Positions 41,514 through 53,696 of a stretch of DNA of 64,000 bases are shown here, in pieces. Made by a program: the position numbers and the translations under genes. The notes beneath the pieces are model-generated. The model ran no database searches. It worked only from the letters and a program-made list of their open reading frames with translations, and was not told the DNA's origin. Position 1 is the stretch's first letter, and every line of letters starts with the position of its first letter. Source of the DNA: Salvelinus alpinus (Eukaryota; Chordata; Actinopteri; Salmoniformes; Salmonidae); contig NC_092122.1 of the NCBI RefSeq assembly GCF_045679555.1, positions 8,999,284 through 9,063,283 of the forward strand, written 5' to 3'.

Positions 41514-44500
41514 ATGGTGCAGCTGTCTCCATCCCCAGCCCGGGATGTGTCTCCTTCACCTGAGTGCTCCGAGAAGGGGAGGCAGGGGAGCCCGAAGGCA
41601 GGTAGCCCCAAGATGGGCTCCTCTGGTGGGCTGGGTCCTCTCCAGCTAGCCCTGGCAGCCTCCACCACCATCTACCAGGGCTACGAGAGTTATATCGAGG
41701 ATGGCCTCATCTGCCTCAAGCACAAGATCCGCAACCTGGAGAAAAAGAAGGTAGGATGGATGACATGATTAGGGGTTTGGTGGGTGTTTCAGTAGGAGGA
41801 GACGTTACCGTTCCTTTCAGGGTTTCCTGCATGTTACCGTAAAATGAAGACATTGTAAGTGTTTGTATCCACAGATTAAATTGGAAGACTACAGGAAGCG
41901 TTTGAAACACGGGGAATCACTGAATCAAGACCAGATAGTAAGAACACAATTTCTAATTGTGGTAATAAAAGCAGTACATTTCTTTCTACCGGACGATTGA
42001 GATGTTGCCTTTTGAACTCTTTCAATGTCAGGATGCAGTGGAGAAGTATGATGAAGTGATCCACAACCTGCAGTTTGCCCAGGAGCTGCACAAGACCCTT
42101 GGGGGCCTAACACAGGAAGTAAGGATCTCTGTTAGCCATTGCTTATCATAGTGCTGCTGTGTGTATGAATGGGGATGGGCAGAGCAGCACCGCATGCATT
42201 CTCCTTGGTAGACCAGGTGTAGTTTCTTATGCATAGTCAGAATAACGCTTCTCCGTTCATTTCAAGCGTCTGCTAATAGGTCAATGAGGGTAGAAAGGCT
42301 ATGACATATTGGATTGGAGTCCAGCCTCGTCAATGGATTGTACACGGGTGGCTTTAGCCCATTGCAGAGCTGAGTTGAAACACTGCTGTTCCATTCTGCT
42401 GCTTGATTGCTTTCATGGTTAGTTTTGACTTTCCCTGCTTCTAAGTGCATGGTCAGATACAGTGTCAGTAATGTAGAACTATTAGCTGGTCAACAGATCA
42501 CTTTTTTTTTGTCCAGACTCATGATGAATCATCTTGTATTTTTACAAGACAACATAATGGTCTTTATCTTGCACCCATTCAGACATTTGAAATCCACAAC
42601 AGCCAGTCGATTGGTCTAGTGATCAGGCCTAGGTGTAGGAGTATTTTTGGGATTGGTCCATAGAATCCATCTAACCACCCCCCTTTAGCTGCTAAAAGCC
42701 CAGAAGAAGGCGTTGAGGAAGGAGCAGATGGCCAAGCAGGAGGTAGAGAAGAGGAGGCTGTGCGTAGTGCTGCAGGTTAAGTTCCTCCTGCAGACCCTGC
42801 TGCAGCACGAGCACATCAGGGAGGACCTCCTCTCTGCCCGCAAGCTCCAGGTTGCAGAGCTACAGAGCCTGCTTGAGCTCGCTGAACTACTGGGGGTGAA
42901 GAGGGACAACAATGTGAGGTACTGGGGAATAGATGTGCGCACCACACACCCCACACACACATTCTGTTGGAGTTGAGGGACAACAGCATAAGTTACTATG
43001 AAATGCAATCTCGCACGTCTGTGTTGATTGAAGACTAGTCTGATCCCTTTCTACTGTGTCCCAGTTTGGAGGAGCAGATGGAGAGCGCAGCCCTGGTCTA
43101 CCTGGACCTGCTGGAGGGGAATAATAAACCAATAGCTGGAACCACCTGTGAGTTTAAACACTACCTCACCTATACCTTTTTAAACACCTGCACAGATACT
43201 CCATTTACTATGACTGGTATCCTCAACTTTATCTGCCATTTGCTGAACTACTTTAGCTGCCGTGTTTAAAATGCATGCCTTTAACTGTTTCCAGACAAGG
43301 TCCTGAAGGCTAAGTTGGCGAAGCTGGTGGATTGTGGGTACTTTGATTGTGTACCGCCGCCTCCGAGCAAGAGTCCCAAGGAAGTAGAGGTTCCCATGAC
43401 CAAGAAGACGGTGTCTCAAACAGCCAGCCTCTCTAGTAAGTCTACAACAGTGCAAATATTCTTATTCAAAAGCCACTTATCAGACTGGGTATAGAACAAT
43501 GAATGTATACAACATCTTGTAATTTAGCTGGATGTTATTTTGCCTTGCAGCCCTAATGACGTCAAACAAAAAAGACGTGCCTAGCAGAGAGGTAAGAACC
43601 TCTAACATTTCCTGCAGGTTGTGTGCCACTACTTTTTCAACGTTCAACCAGCGTTCTCCTTAAGCTATTTACCTGAATGCACTGTGGATATCGTACTGTT
43701 GTGGTGATAGTCTGTGGGTGATGCCAGTTTCTTAACAGACACTACCTGCCTGACACAGACCCCAATGGGTGTCGAGACACTCCCGTTACTCAGAACTGGA
43801 AGGCTGAGTTCCAGGCCATGAAGGAACAGGAGCCACCGGACTCGTGGGATATGGAGTCGGACTCCACTCAGCCTGTAATCCAGAAACCATGGAGAGGGGC
43901 GGCTGTGTTCATCTCCAAAGTGCCGGTTACTACCAAGAAACAAAATGCTGAACCCAAACAGGTGAGATATTCTTATACCTGAACTCTCAGGGCAGTTGGA
44001 ACTTGAGACTAGTTGTGACCTCTAATAATGGTCAAGGTTAACACTGGGATTGGGCTAGCTGATCTTAGTTCAGATCAATCATACAACTCAATGACTCTGG
44101 TTCCCCAGAGAAGAGCGAAGTCCAAAAGGGAGCGGGACGCCACAGCTGTGAGTAGACTCTTGCGTCTCTTAGGTTTGATGGACCTGTCCATATTACGCCA
44201 TCACATTGTAATTTCCATCAGGCACTTCGTGTGGACACCCCTGTGGAGGTGTTCAACTCCCAGTCTTCCTTGCCCAAGGACCCCATCCTGCGCAAGCAGC
44301 AGCTGGAGGACCTGATGACCAAGATCAGAGGCTCCTTCAGCTTCATGCAGGTACAGTACTGCTCAGAGATCACTTCCAGGTGAAAAGTCATGGATAATTT
44401 CCAATATTCCACCTGGGTCGGATTTACCACGGGGCACTGCGTGAAAAATAAAATGTTCTTATTGGTTAAGTCCATGTAGTCCCTCAATGTTTTGTTGGGT

Positions 44501-47403
44501 GTCTAATAAATACAATTCTGGATTAATCCCCTGTCTCCAGGATTCTCTTCTGGATGGAGAAGGATCACCCACTAACGGCCATCCTAGACTGGGCCGGCGT
44601 ACCTCTGGATCCTCCTCTCCACTCGGTAGCCTACCACAACAAAGTTGTCATTTAAGTGGCTGACTTCTAGCAGAACAGTCAATACTTAACAGATGTTTTA
44701 CCTCTTATTCTTAACAGTACAGAGGGAGTCAAGGAGAAGCCCAGTGGACCTTCTCCCCAAAACACTGCATGTAAGATCTGGAGAAGTGTGTGAAATGGCA
44801 CCATATTCTAGTGCACTAATTTTGACCAGGGCTCTGTTAAGCTTTTGACTGCTGGAGTAAGTATTTTAAGTAGAATATTTTTGTCCTCTCTCAGTCCACT
44901 CCATTGCCTTCTAAACTCCTCCCTGTTGATGACGAACACAATCTGACCAATGGAGACGGGGGTTGTCTAGAGAGCTGTGAGCTGGACCTAACTACAGAGG
45001 ACCTAGCTCACGTCATAACCATTGTAAGAACACCCCTATCTGTTAAATGAGACCCATTAAAACAATGACATTTTCTTCTTTTAGTTCCACAATTGTTATA
45101 AAGCACAATGGTTGTCCTCTCCAGGATCCATGTCTGCTGCTGTCCGAGAGTGAGACTGCCTGCCCCTCTCCTCCTCCCTTCTACCGTAGGGAGTCCTCCA
45201 TCTCCATCACCCTGGACGAGAAGACCTCTGCTCCGGTAAAACGACTCATTCCCTGAACATGTAGGATCGGCAAGTCTAAAGTGCATACTATTCTGGTTTT
45301 GTTTAAGTCTCTATTGACAGTGTTCCCTATCTGTACCCAGACTACCATCTCTGAATCTGGGAAGCAATCCCCCTGTAACGGGGTGGTGCCTCCTTGTACC
45401 CCAACCCCCACCCAGGGGCAGTCGTTTTCTACCCCTCCCAGCAGACGTACACTCAGCATGGTCCCCTTCCAGACCATGCATTCGGTAAGTCTACCCTACC
45501 ACACTTAACGTGTTCATAGAATGGGCAACAGGCTTTAGTCTGAATACCCATAAAATACACTCCTAGGTAGTCTTTGAGGGACATTTTAGTATGAGTCTTG
45601 GGTCTGTTTTGTCTCTGAAGGTATTCAAGGTGAATGCCCCCTTACTTCCGACTGGAGACTTTAAATCCGATATTATCCCCTATTCGGACTCCAACGGCCT
45701 GTGTTATGTCACCACCAGCACCCAGACCCCACCGGAGTTTGCTCCGTCGGAGGACGAACACCTACAGTCGGGTATGCCAGAGTTGTGTTCATTAGGGCAG
45801 GGAATAGGGAACGTTTTGCAACGGAAAACTCAAATTCGTTCATTGGGCAAGACCAGGGGTGTATTCGATACGCAACAAATACGTTTCTATTGGACATTCA
45901 GTTGGGTCCCTTCCTGTTGTCGTTTGGTTCTTATATTGGTAAACGGTTTGCATTGCAAGACGTAATGAATACACCCCTTGTTTGTCTGTTTACTTCTTAA
46001 ATAAGAGTAGACTGTCATATTCATTATCTCCCTTGGGCAGTGAACCAGTCTGAATGTCTGGTGGGTAGTGGTGGGCAGATCTTCCTGTCCCCTAGCCAAT
46101 CCTGTGGCACCATGGGCCGTTCTGACCAATCATACTACAAAGGATCTGTTAGAGGTATTGCACGTGGTGGCAAGGGACTGGCACACTCCTACTTTCGCTC
46201 TTCTGGTGGGCACAGAGGTATTTATCCTCTTTTCTCTTGTCTTCTCCCATCCCTCAATCCCATCTTTCATCCTTTCTCTCTATCCTATCTTCTGCTTATG
46301 CATGTCTCCTACTGATTCAGATTGAGCTTCTAAACCTTAAATGGATTGGATCAAGTGAACTCCATTCCCTTGCCTCACAAGTTTCCACATGACATTATCA
46401 TAATATTACAAGGTTTTGCGTTAGCCTTCACAATCCAATTTGTCTGTCCCCCTTCCCCTTGGGTTTGATGGGTTTCGGGCTGGTCTGCGCTCCCCAGGAG
46501 GAAGCTTCATCCCCCAGGCTCACTTGTACGGCGCTCGGGTAAGACACTACACACAGATTCGGGAAGCAATCAGATATTTTATTTACATTAGTATAGATTG
46601 CTGAAGTGATATGTTTTAGAGGTTTTGACTTGTCTAGTGGTGTGTTCTTCACCATTAGGACACTGGCTACCAGCACAGCTACAGGCGTGGTGGAGGCAAT
46701 GCAGGACAAAGGCACAATAATGGTGGTAAGTTCACGTCATTCTTCTGGCTTGATACAAAATCTGATTGGTTGGGTATTTTGCGGGCTTAGTTAACTGGCA
46801 TTTGATTGGTCCTCCGCAACAGGTTGGAGTGACTCCTCCCAGGTGAGCAGCCCAGACCGGGAGGGCAACTACTCCATGGTGGACTCCGCCCACGGCGACT
46901 CGCTGCATGGTGTTGGCATGGACCTCACCCCCCAGGTGACCCCTCATGCCCCCCACACCCTGATGCACGTACCCATGTACCCGCTCCCCCAGCATCCGCA
47001 GCTCCTCCGCGTGGCCTTCACAGCAGCCCGCACAGCCAACTACACCCCGGGCACCCTGGACCAGCCCATCGCCTTTGACCAGCTCCACAGCAACCTGGGG
47101 GAAATGTTCAACACCAACGTGGGTCGTTTCACCTGCCCAGCCAACGGAACCTACGTCTTCCTCTTCCACATCCTCAAGCTGGCGGTCAACGTGCCGCTCT
47201 ACGTCAACCTGATGCGCAACGACGAGGTGATGGTGTCTGCGTACGCCAACGACGGGGCTCCGGACCACGAGACGGCCAGCAACCACTCCATCCTGCAGCT
47301 GTACCAGGGAGACCAGGTGTGGCTGCGGCTGCACCGCGGCTCCATCTATGGCAGCAGCTGGAAGTACAGCACATTCTCTGGCTTCCTGCTCTACCAGGAC
47401 TGA
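41514..47403 (+). CDS. CAPRIN2: caprin-2, RNA-binding protein with C1q domain
   Basis: Coding exons: 41514-41750, 41875-41937, 42032-42118, 42689-42918, 43065-43147, 43295-43435, 43551-43591, 43728-43961, 44109-44147, 44222-44350, 44541-44625, 44718-44770, 44895-45023, 45125-45235, 45341-45484, 45621-45771, 46041-46217, 46498-46538, 46659-46725, 46823-47403 (TGA). All phases agree, giving 940 residues. The N-terminal half holds the caprin HR1 region (IRNLEKKKIKLEDYRKRLKH, LHKTLGGLTQE, VYLDLLEGNNKPIAGTT). The middle is Ser/Pro-rich with a segment of RG-type residues (GSVRGIARGGKG, YRRGGGNAGQRHNNG) typical for RNA binding. The C-terminus is a C1q/TNF-like domain. Caprin-2 binds RNA and promotes canonical Wnt signalling through LRP5/6. 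At exons 4 and 8 a nearer splice site would break the frame; the listed ones keep the family sequence. Confidence 0.95.
44791..44840. repeat. half copy of the palindromic repeat
   Basis: AATGGCACCATATTCTAGTG followed by CACTAATTTTGACCAGGGCT corresponds to one arm of the palindrome at 91-192. It lies in the CAPRIN2 intron between 44770 and 44895. Confidence 0.5.
45809..45976. mobile_element. short TIR element (MITE-like), copy 3
   Basis: The element includes AACGTTTTGCAACGGAAAAC and CAGGGGTGTATTCGATACGC on the left and CGTAATGAATACACCCCTTG on the right. GGGGTGTATTC and GAATACACCCC are inverted. Related to the elements at 18337 and 32331. Inside the CAPRIN2 intron 45772-46040. Confidence 0.55.
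47000..47400 (+). other. CAPRIN2: CAPRIN2 C1q domain
   Basis: The last exon ends in a complete C1q fold: LLRVAFTAARTANYTPGTLD, FDQLHSNLGEMFNTNVGRFT, CPANGTYVFLFHILKLAVNV, NHSILQLYQGDQVWLRLHRG and SSWKYSTFSGFLLYQD at the very end. The aromatic residues and the closing FSGFLLY motif are family hallmarks. This domain trimerises in caprin-2 and sets it apart from caprin-1. Confidence 0.93.
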
Positions 47404-48170
47404 GCTAATGTGGCCTCTTGAGCCAACATGGAGGATACAGGTGGAGGAGAGAATATTGCTTTGCACTTAAAAGGAGAAACTGACATTTTCCATTTCATGT
47501 GGTCAGACTGCATACCCACCCAGTGCTGGGTTCATTGCCTACCCCAGTCCTTGAGTGTATGGGGTGTGTTCAATGTTCAAACCTTTTAGGATCACCCTTT
47601 TGTTTACCCTGTAAATTGCAACCACTAATTACTTCTGGGTCACTAAGGGGTTGAGGGGAAGAATTCCTGCTGGCTTGACCTTTCATGACCCATAATGTGA
47701 GCATTTTCCCATGAATGTGGTTTTTGGTTGTGGTGCTTAGAGACCGACACTCCATTTTCTGACTAAAACTGTTAGATTGTGAATAGCTGCCTCTACTATA
47801 CACTACGGCTGCTGTATTGGGTGTCACACTTATAGTTCTAGTAGTAGGTCCGCTTTAGTTACAATGTGTCAGGTCTCTAAGACCTTAAATTAAATGTTAT
47901 GAATTGGTGGCTTTTTCTTTTGTTTTCTGAATGACTGGGTAAATTCATTGAATGGCTAATGTATGGTTGGCGAAATATGAATTATAATGGACTGTACTTG
48001 ACAATGCTAAGCACTTTAAATGCATTCTGTGCTGCCTTGCTGTGTGGGGTGATCGGGGTAAAATGGTTGGGTGGGGGGGTATTGTGTCTGATTCTGAACA
48101 CTAAAGGCCATATTGTCTATGGAGATGTGATCCCTCAATGTGCCTGAATAAAACAATGTTTCAGCAGTTG
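47404..48170 (+). other. CAPRIN2: CAPRIN2 3' UTR
   Basis: Non-coding sequence after the stop, ending with AATAAA at 48147-48152 (TGCCTGAATAAAACAATG) and GT-containing sequence beyond. This gives a 3' UTR of about 760 bases. Confidence 0.7.
48147..48152 (+). terminator. CAPRIN2: CAPRIN2 poly(A) signal
   Basis: Canonical AATAAA about 745 bp after the stop codon and before the retroviral insertion, with no later signal in unique sequence before 49.4 kb that I could support. Confidence 0.65.
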
Positions 48171-49410
48171 ATAAGAGTTGCCTTCTGTTTTTGCATGGCA
48201 CTTCCTCTTCACTTGTAGGGGTTGGTCCATTCATTTGGTTAGCAGTAGGCTATGGCATTGTATCTCAATTGATAAATGCATTTTAGATGCTGTACAGTTC
48301 TACTCAACGACATGCATCTTGAAATGTACAGTCCATGCGGAAAGGCGAGTTCATTTTTCCAAAGGATATATTGTCATCTCTGCATGGTTTGTCAAATGAT
48401 GTCACTCTTCACATTAGCACCTCAGCCTACAGATTAGTGAATTTATTAGTCTGAGTAGTTGGCTATTCCTACAGGTATAATTACACTGTTAAATGAATGT
48501 AAAATCTTAGGCTAGTGACAGAGGGATACTAGCAAATGGTAAGAAATACCGCACAAGTGTAACGTCACCACCATATCCCATGCACACAAAGTACAATAGC
48601 TTTGAACTCTTACAGTACAGCAGAGAAATAGGCCAAGTAACTGAGACAACAGGTCCCAAAATCTCTGCAACAGATGGATTTTTTTATTTTATGCTCACCA
48701 AGCAACAAAGTTGTTGTATGGCGGTCAATGAATGTTAAATTTGGAGTTGTGCCTGTTCACACATGTATCTGCCCTCTCATTGGCTAGAATGGTCCCACGT
48801 GATCTTGCCGCCTCGACTGTCTTCCCTTTTTTATGACACTTTCCGTTTAGAGCGGCCACTTGAGTATCTGGTTAATATAATGGATAATCTGTCTTTCAGT
48901 GCATTTATATGGTGTTGAGTACATTGTAGTGTATTTAATACTAAATCACATTTTATAGGGTATGAATAACGTGACATTAACACACTTCTCCTTGAGAATA
49001 GCTTTCTGTGTCACAATACATTTTAATAGAGTATATCTCAAATGCTGGTGTTCCCCTGCTCAGACGACGATGCATTCAAGACTAAGGAAATTACCTCGAA
49101 CATTTTTGGCAGTTAAATGTAACAAAACATAAAATGCAATTGTTTTAACACATTTGTTTACTAGCATGATCACTGTACTTTTAGTTTATGGTTGGCCATT
49201 AGCCAAGCGGCGTCTCTCAACGAGTTCAAAGCACATGAATGCATCCAACTGGTAGTTACCGCCTTCCCACTTGGTTAGAAACGCTGCATAACATTTAGGT
49301 GGCGTTCCCCTGCTTAGAGGTTGCATGCATCAAACAATGGTTGCGCGCCATGTCATCGACTGTGCTATCGACTGCCAGATTGCTGTAACGTGGTTTGCTG
49401 TAACATGTGG
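48171..49410. other. intergenic stretch between CAPRIN2 and the endogenous retrovirus
   Basis: No gene seen. The last ~100 bp (49315-49410) are a copy of a repeat also present at 56593-56690, and the retrovirus integrated into it. The rest appears to be unique AT-rich sequence. Confidence 0.6.
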
Positions 49411-49414
49411 TTAG

Positions 49415-50108
49415 TGTAATAAATATCATTTATTATAACACAAGCATATTTGCTATTACATTGTTATAACTAACTTCTTTCCAAACAGGGTTTCTCACAA
49501 ACTCATTAGCAGATACTGAGACCCACACACACCCAGAGACAGATGGCTGACACAGGCCTTTTCATAAAGACTGATAAGAAAAGGATGCCTGGTACTGCAT
49601 ATCACAGAAACTGAGACACACACATACCCAAGGACAGAGGGCTGACGCAAACCTTTCATAAACACTGATAAGACAGGAACATCTACGCACACACAAAATC
49701 TCCTCTTCAGTCTGAACATTTTACAGAGACACACAGAAATGTCAAAATAGGAACATCTACGCACACACCTAATCTCCTGTTTTAGCTGAACATTTCTGAA
49801 GACAAAGAAATCTACTCAGAGCCAATGAGACAGTGATACTAGCCTGAAGGGGACCTCGCCCAACTCATCAGGACCAACCAGAGGACAAGAACTTCCAGAC
49901 TCAACCTACTTTCTATCTTTGTATAAAATGTATATGCACTCTGTTATCTGGGCTTCTTGCAGAGAGTTCCATTTGAGCTTGATGAAAGGGTCCGTGCACG
50001 CTATTTCAGATATCTTTACACTTTAATAAACTGCCTTATATCATACCTTATCCACCTGGTCCAGCATCTCAACTTGGTCTCACTCTTCTAGTAAATGTAT
50101 CATCAACA
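49415..50108 (+). repeat. 5' LTR
   Basis: 694 bp. TATAAAA at 49922-49928 and AATAAA at 50025-50030 give the expected U3, R and U5 order. By eye it is identical to the 3' LTR, including an incidental 89-codon minus-strand frame found at the same offset in both. The left neighbour is TTAG, the right neighbour the primer binding site. Confidence 0.95.
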
Positions 50109-50110
50109 AA

Positions 50111-50130
50111 TTGGTAGCAGAGGATGGTTT
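50111..50130 (+). other. primer binding site for initiator tRNA-Met
   Basis: Two bases after the LTR end the sequence TTGGTAGCAGAGGATGGTTT contains an 18-20 base complement to the 3' end of vertebrate initiator tRNA-Met (…CCATCCTCTGCTACCA). Other vertebrate tRNA ends (Pro, Lys, His, Leu, Ser, Arg) that I considered do not fit. Confidence 0.85.
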
Positions 50131-50434
50131 TCTAAGAACCTGAATTCGGTCCATAGGAGGTTGATGAGAAGAGAGAGAGAAGTTGGAGACAAATCCAGAG
50201 AGACGGGTGACCTGAAAAGGAGCTGCCGGGGATTCATCTCACCTCAGGAACCTGATCTAAAAGTCGACTAAACAAAGGTAAGCAGAGCCTGTTAAATCAA
50301 AAATCTGCATATTGTATTATAGACATATCCAAATTTAAGATCAGTAACTGAGTGTGAGTATGAATTTCTGTTAAAATTACTTGTGTTACATGTGAAGGCA
50401 CTTGTGTAAAGATATCTGCCATTTATTCTGAAAT

Positions 50435-50612
50435 ATCTTAGAAATGGGGCTAGCTGATATATTGATCAGCTAGGAGTATCCATAAGATAAAGTGTGAGAT
50501 ATATCTTAGAAACGGGGCTAGTTGCAACTAGGAGTATCCGTAAGATAAGTGAGAAGTAATGACACATCTTAGAAATGGGGCTAGTTGCTAGAACTAGGAG
50601 TATCCATAAGAT
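50435..50612 (+). repeat. three hairpin repeats in the retroviral leader
   Basis: Three direct repeats (50435-50488, 50503-50546, 50566-50612), each of the form ATCTTAGAAA(T/C)GGGGCTAG - variable centre - CTAGGAGTATCC(A/G)TAAGAT. The outer ATCTTA/TAAGAT and inner CTAG/CTAG segments pair. Centres differ in length and sequence (CTGATATATTGATCAG, TTGCAA, TTGCTAGAA). The location after the splice donor and before gag is where retroviral packaging and dimerisation signals lie; that role is inference. Confidence 0.8.
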
Positions 50613-52045
50613 TGAAGTGTCTGTTCAAGTTTGTATCAGTGTCCGGGACTAGAAGTTAGTGTAAGTTGAAGATGTGAGTTGTTGGCAACCTCGTACACGC
50701 CTCGGACACCCTTCTAGGTAGCATCGGAATTAAACTGAGCTTGATCATTCGGGAGCTCGTGCTGAATTGGCAAATCCGGGTCAGGTTAATAACTATTTTT
50801 TAACTGGTCGCCGCTCGGTACCTAAGTCCAAGCCTGAGCTTTAATGTGGTGAGGACTTAATCCTCTTGGCCATGTTTTAAATTCTTGTGACAGGTATAAC
50901 TATGTAATTATGTTTTGTTTGTAGTAAACGTTTGGGTTAAGGGGATTTACATGTTCCCAGAGACAAGGTATCTTAAAGGGGCACACTCATATATGGAATA
51001 TTCAGAGTTTTATTTTCTGAGTTTTAATTAGACAAGGAAATGTTTAATTTTTAAAGATAAGGGGTTCTTTAATAGGTCTAGACATGGTATGGAACACGAA
51101 TGTAAGGGGGTGTTGTAACCTTTGACCTGCATCATGGCTGTCTCTTGAAGTCTGATCAGCTTCGGGGGAGGGTCATGTAGATAATGCATTTGTGGTCATT
51201 TGGTATACTGGTTTTGAGGTAAATTAATATGTAAGGACTCTAGAAATTGCCACCATAGACATGTTTTTCTAAAAATCCATGAGTTTAGATGAAGCCAAAC
51301 AGTGAGACATTTAGTTAAAATTTGGAAACAAAACAGTTGTTACAGACAGATAAGGGAAAGGGCAGACAGACAGGCCCTCCCTACACTGCTGAGACCTTGA
51401 AGGTTTGAGAGCAGAGAGGGGAGTTTCGGAAGGGGCGCCAGGACATGGATAACAGAATGGGTAGATAACAGTTACTGAATGGAGACAACAGGGAGAATTG
51501 GACATGTGGAAAATGAAAGGGGCGCTCCTACATGATAATGTAGAACATAAGAATATTTTACTATTCTTACCTAAGTCATTATTTAGAATAGGTAAGGTTG
51601 TTACCTCGCTAGAGCCAGGTATCAAGAGGGGGATGGGTACATTGTGGTCTAGGATAGGATGGGGCCTATTGGATAATAAACTAATTATAAAAAATTAAAA
51701 TTAAAATTAAAAAATAAATAATAATAATAATTCTAGCTAAAAAATAGGCATAGAAGTCAAATATATAATCAGATAGAACAAATGAGAAACTGTTTGTTAA
51801 CCAAACCTGTATGTCCAAGATTTTATGCATTACAGATGAATTAAAGGAGAAGGTGATTCACTCGACATGGGGGCATATCGCACTTGGAGGGTGAGACACA
51901 CTGACACTGCCGAATGATCACAGAGTTAAGGAGAAGAACTGTTGCTAATAAAGCTCAGGGGTCAACTCCTTAATGAAGAATTCCCTGACCCCGACCTTTC
52001 CTCACTGTGTACGTTCATAGAAGTGAAAGTGTTGCTTGATCTCTA

Positions 52046-53000
52046 GCTGATGATGTGTTCTCTGGGAGAGGATGGGGTTTTACAGGACTGCTTGTGGTCC
52101 TGAGCTGTCTGTTTAGGATACGATGGGGATGTTACCATCACAGTGCTGCCAGAACCACCACCAGTTCCAACGGACCAGGGATTCAGCCGGCCTCCTCCAC
52201 CACTTCAAGACCAAGTCCCACACCACCACCTAAGCTCTCCAATCTGGGACAGGTAATAAATGTAAAAGACATCTCAGATAGTGACCAATTGGGGACTGAA
52301 ACTGAATATGAGGAAAGGGAGAATATGTGGTTGGCCTACAAAACAATAAATAGAAAGGACTGTGTCGTATGTGGACATGCCAGACCTATTCTGGCTGCTC
52401 ACCCATTTGCCCTAAGTAATGGGGAAGGTTGGATGTGTATATTGGAAAGTTTAAGCCAAATTCAACCCTGTGTAAAACTCTGAGTCTTGTGTTCACAGAA
52501 GTCCCTCCCCAGAAGGTACCGTGGGGAGTTAAGGCATATGGGGGATATTACAGCTGTATCACTAGTACAGGTAGGGGTATAGACTATGGGAGGCTCCCTA
52601 CTACTACCTGCATCACTAATGCCACTATTAACTAGAGGTGTTGCTGATGTATGGTGGATGTGGGGACCTGCCAGGCGATTGACCCCATTTTGAAAGGATA
52701 TTGTCGTTGCACATGTGCTTTGGCCAGTCTGATAACACCATTGCCTATTATTGAGGTTACAGCTAACCAACTTCTGGGAGCTGCACATGACACAGAGACT
52801 CGGTACCAACCCAGGAGACGGCAGAACCGTGACGCTCCTTGGTCCGAGGGTACAGATAACATGCACACCAACCTGTTGGGGTCCCAATAGGGGTCCCCCA
52901 CGAATACCAGACATCAAACAGGAATGATGGCCTGTGGCATTTATTGCCCATTTTTGGCCCAGCTATTGTTGATGCTAAGCAGAATGCCTGAATCAATTAT
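52046..53000 (+). pseudogene. env: retroviral env surface-subunit remnant
   Basis: A probable splice acceptor (GATCTCTAG at about 52038-52046) is followed by a hydrophobic leader, a Pro/Thr/Ser-rich segment, then a Cys-containing region with a DCVVCGHARP motif (about 52360) and further Cys-rich pieces in successive frames. The frame changes around 52430-52480, and there are stops around 52633 and 52888, so the surface subunit is broken in at least three places. A normal retroviral env is a single open frame of about 500-650 codons. Confidence 0.7.
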
Positions 53001-53049
53001 ATCTACTATAATCAACAATGATTTGTTAACTACACCCACACAGTACTTA

Positions 53050-53555
53050 CGGGATGGCTGAACGATTGGATGCTACCTCTCAAACCAGTAGACAAAATAG
53101 ACTAGAACTGGACATGATTCTGGCCAACCAGGGAGGTGTATGTAAAATGATTGGAGAACAGTGTTGCACGTTTGTCCCTAAACAATACTAGTCCGGATGG
53201 GAGCATTTCAAAAGCTCTGAGTGGGTTGGCAAGGTTATCAGTGGAGATGAAGGGTCTTGCAGGTGTGGAGGAGAGTGGACTGTTCCCCTGGCTGGGTGGT
53301 TGGTTTGGTAAGTACACTACAATGATGGTTACTGGATTTCTGACTCTAGTTGTTGTTTTTCTTATGCTCATGTGCTGTGCTACCTGTATCATACCTTGTT
53401 TGAAGAAGTCTGTTACAGATGGGGCAAGGACCTCTGGTATGATGCCGTTGCTTGATGCTCCAGTTGGAGAGGCTGATACGGAATCAAGCTTTCGCAGGAG
53501 AGTGGGCCTGACAGAGGAGGACCCTTGGTTTGCTGTAGTAGAGGTTGTCGAATGA
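53050..53555 (+). pseudogene. env: env transmembrane subunit, first copy (frameshifted)
   Basis: A C-X6-CC motif lies at 53141-53167 (C then KMIGEQ then CC), the disulphide signature of gamma-type transmembrane subunits. Shortly after it, near 53180, the frame changes by one base; the continuing frame has an N-glycosylation-like NNT, a membrane-spanning segment at about 53322-53400 and a 45-residue tail that ends at 53555. A second copy of the same module follows 140 bp later. Confidence 0.8.
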
Positions 53556-53696
53556 ATAAAAAGTGATGTTTGTCCTCCCTGTTGTGAAGGTTTGAAGTTC
53601 CCGGGTGGCGACGAGCCCACCTGGTACAGGTTGTATAGAGGGATGGACCTGAGGGTTTAACATTTTCTCGTTTTTTGGTTAAAAATTAGGTAATTG

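Noticed and set aside
42689-42913. CAPRIN2 exon 4 ending at AAT|gtgagg
   Set aside because: It would shift the next exon out of frame; the donor five bases later (GAG|gtactg) keeps the frame.
43739-43961. CAPRIN2 exon 8 starting after TTAACAG
   Set aside because: That acceptor gives an immediate stop in frame; the upstream acceptor at 43726-43727 restores the family sequence FLNRHYLPD.
46732-47466. 244-codon minus-strand frame
   Set aside because: Shadow of the CAPRIN2 last exon, which has a clear C1q domain on the + strand.
49495-49764. 89-codon minus-strand frame, repeated identically at 55201-55470
   Set aside because: It lies inside both LTRs at the same offset; the repetition reflects LTR identity, not a conserved protein. 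No family resemblance.
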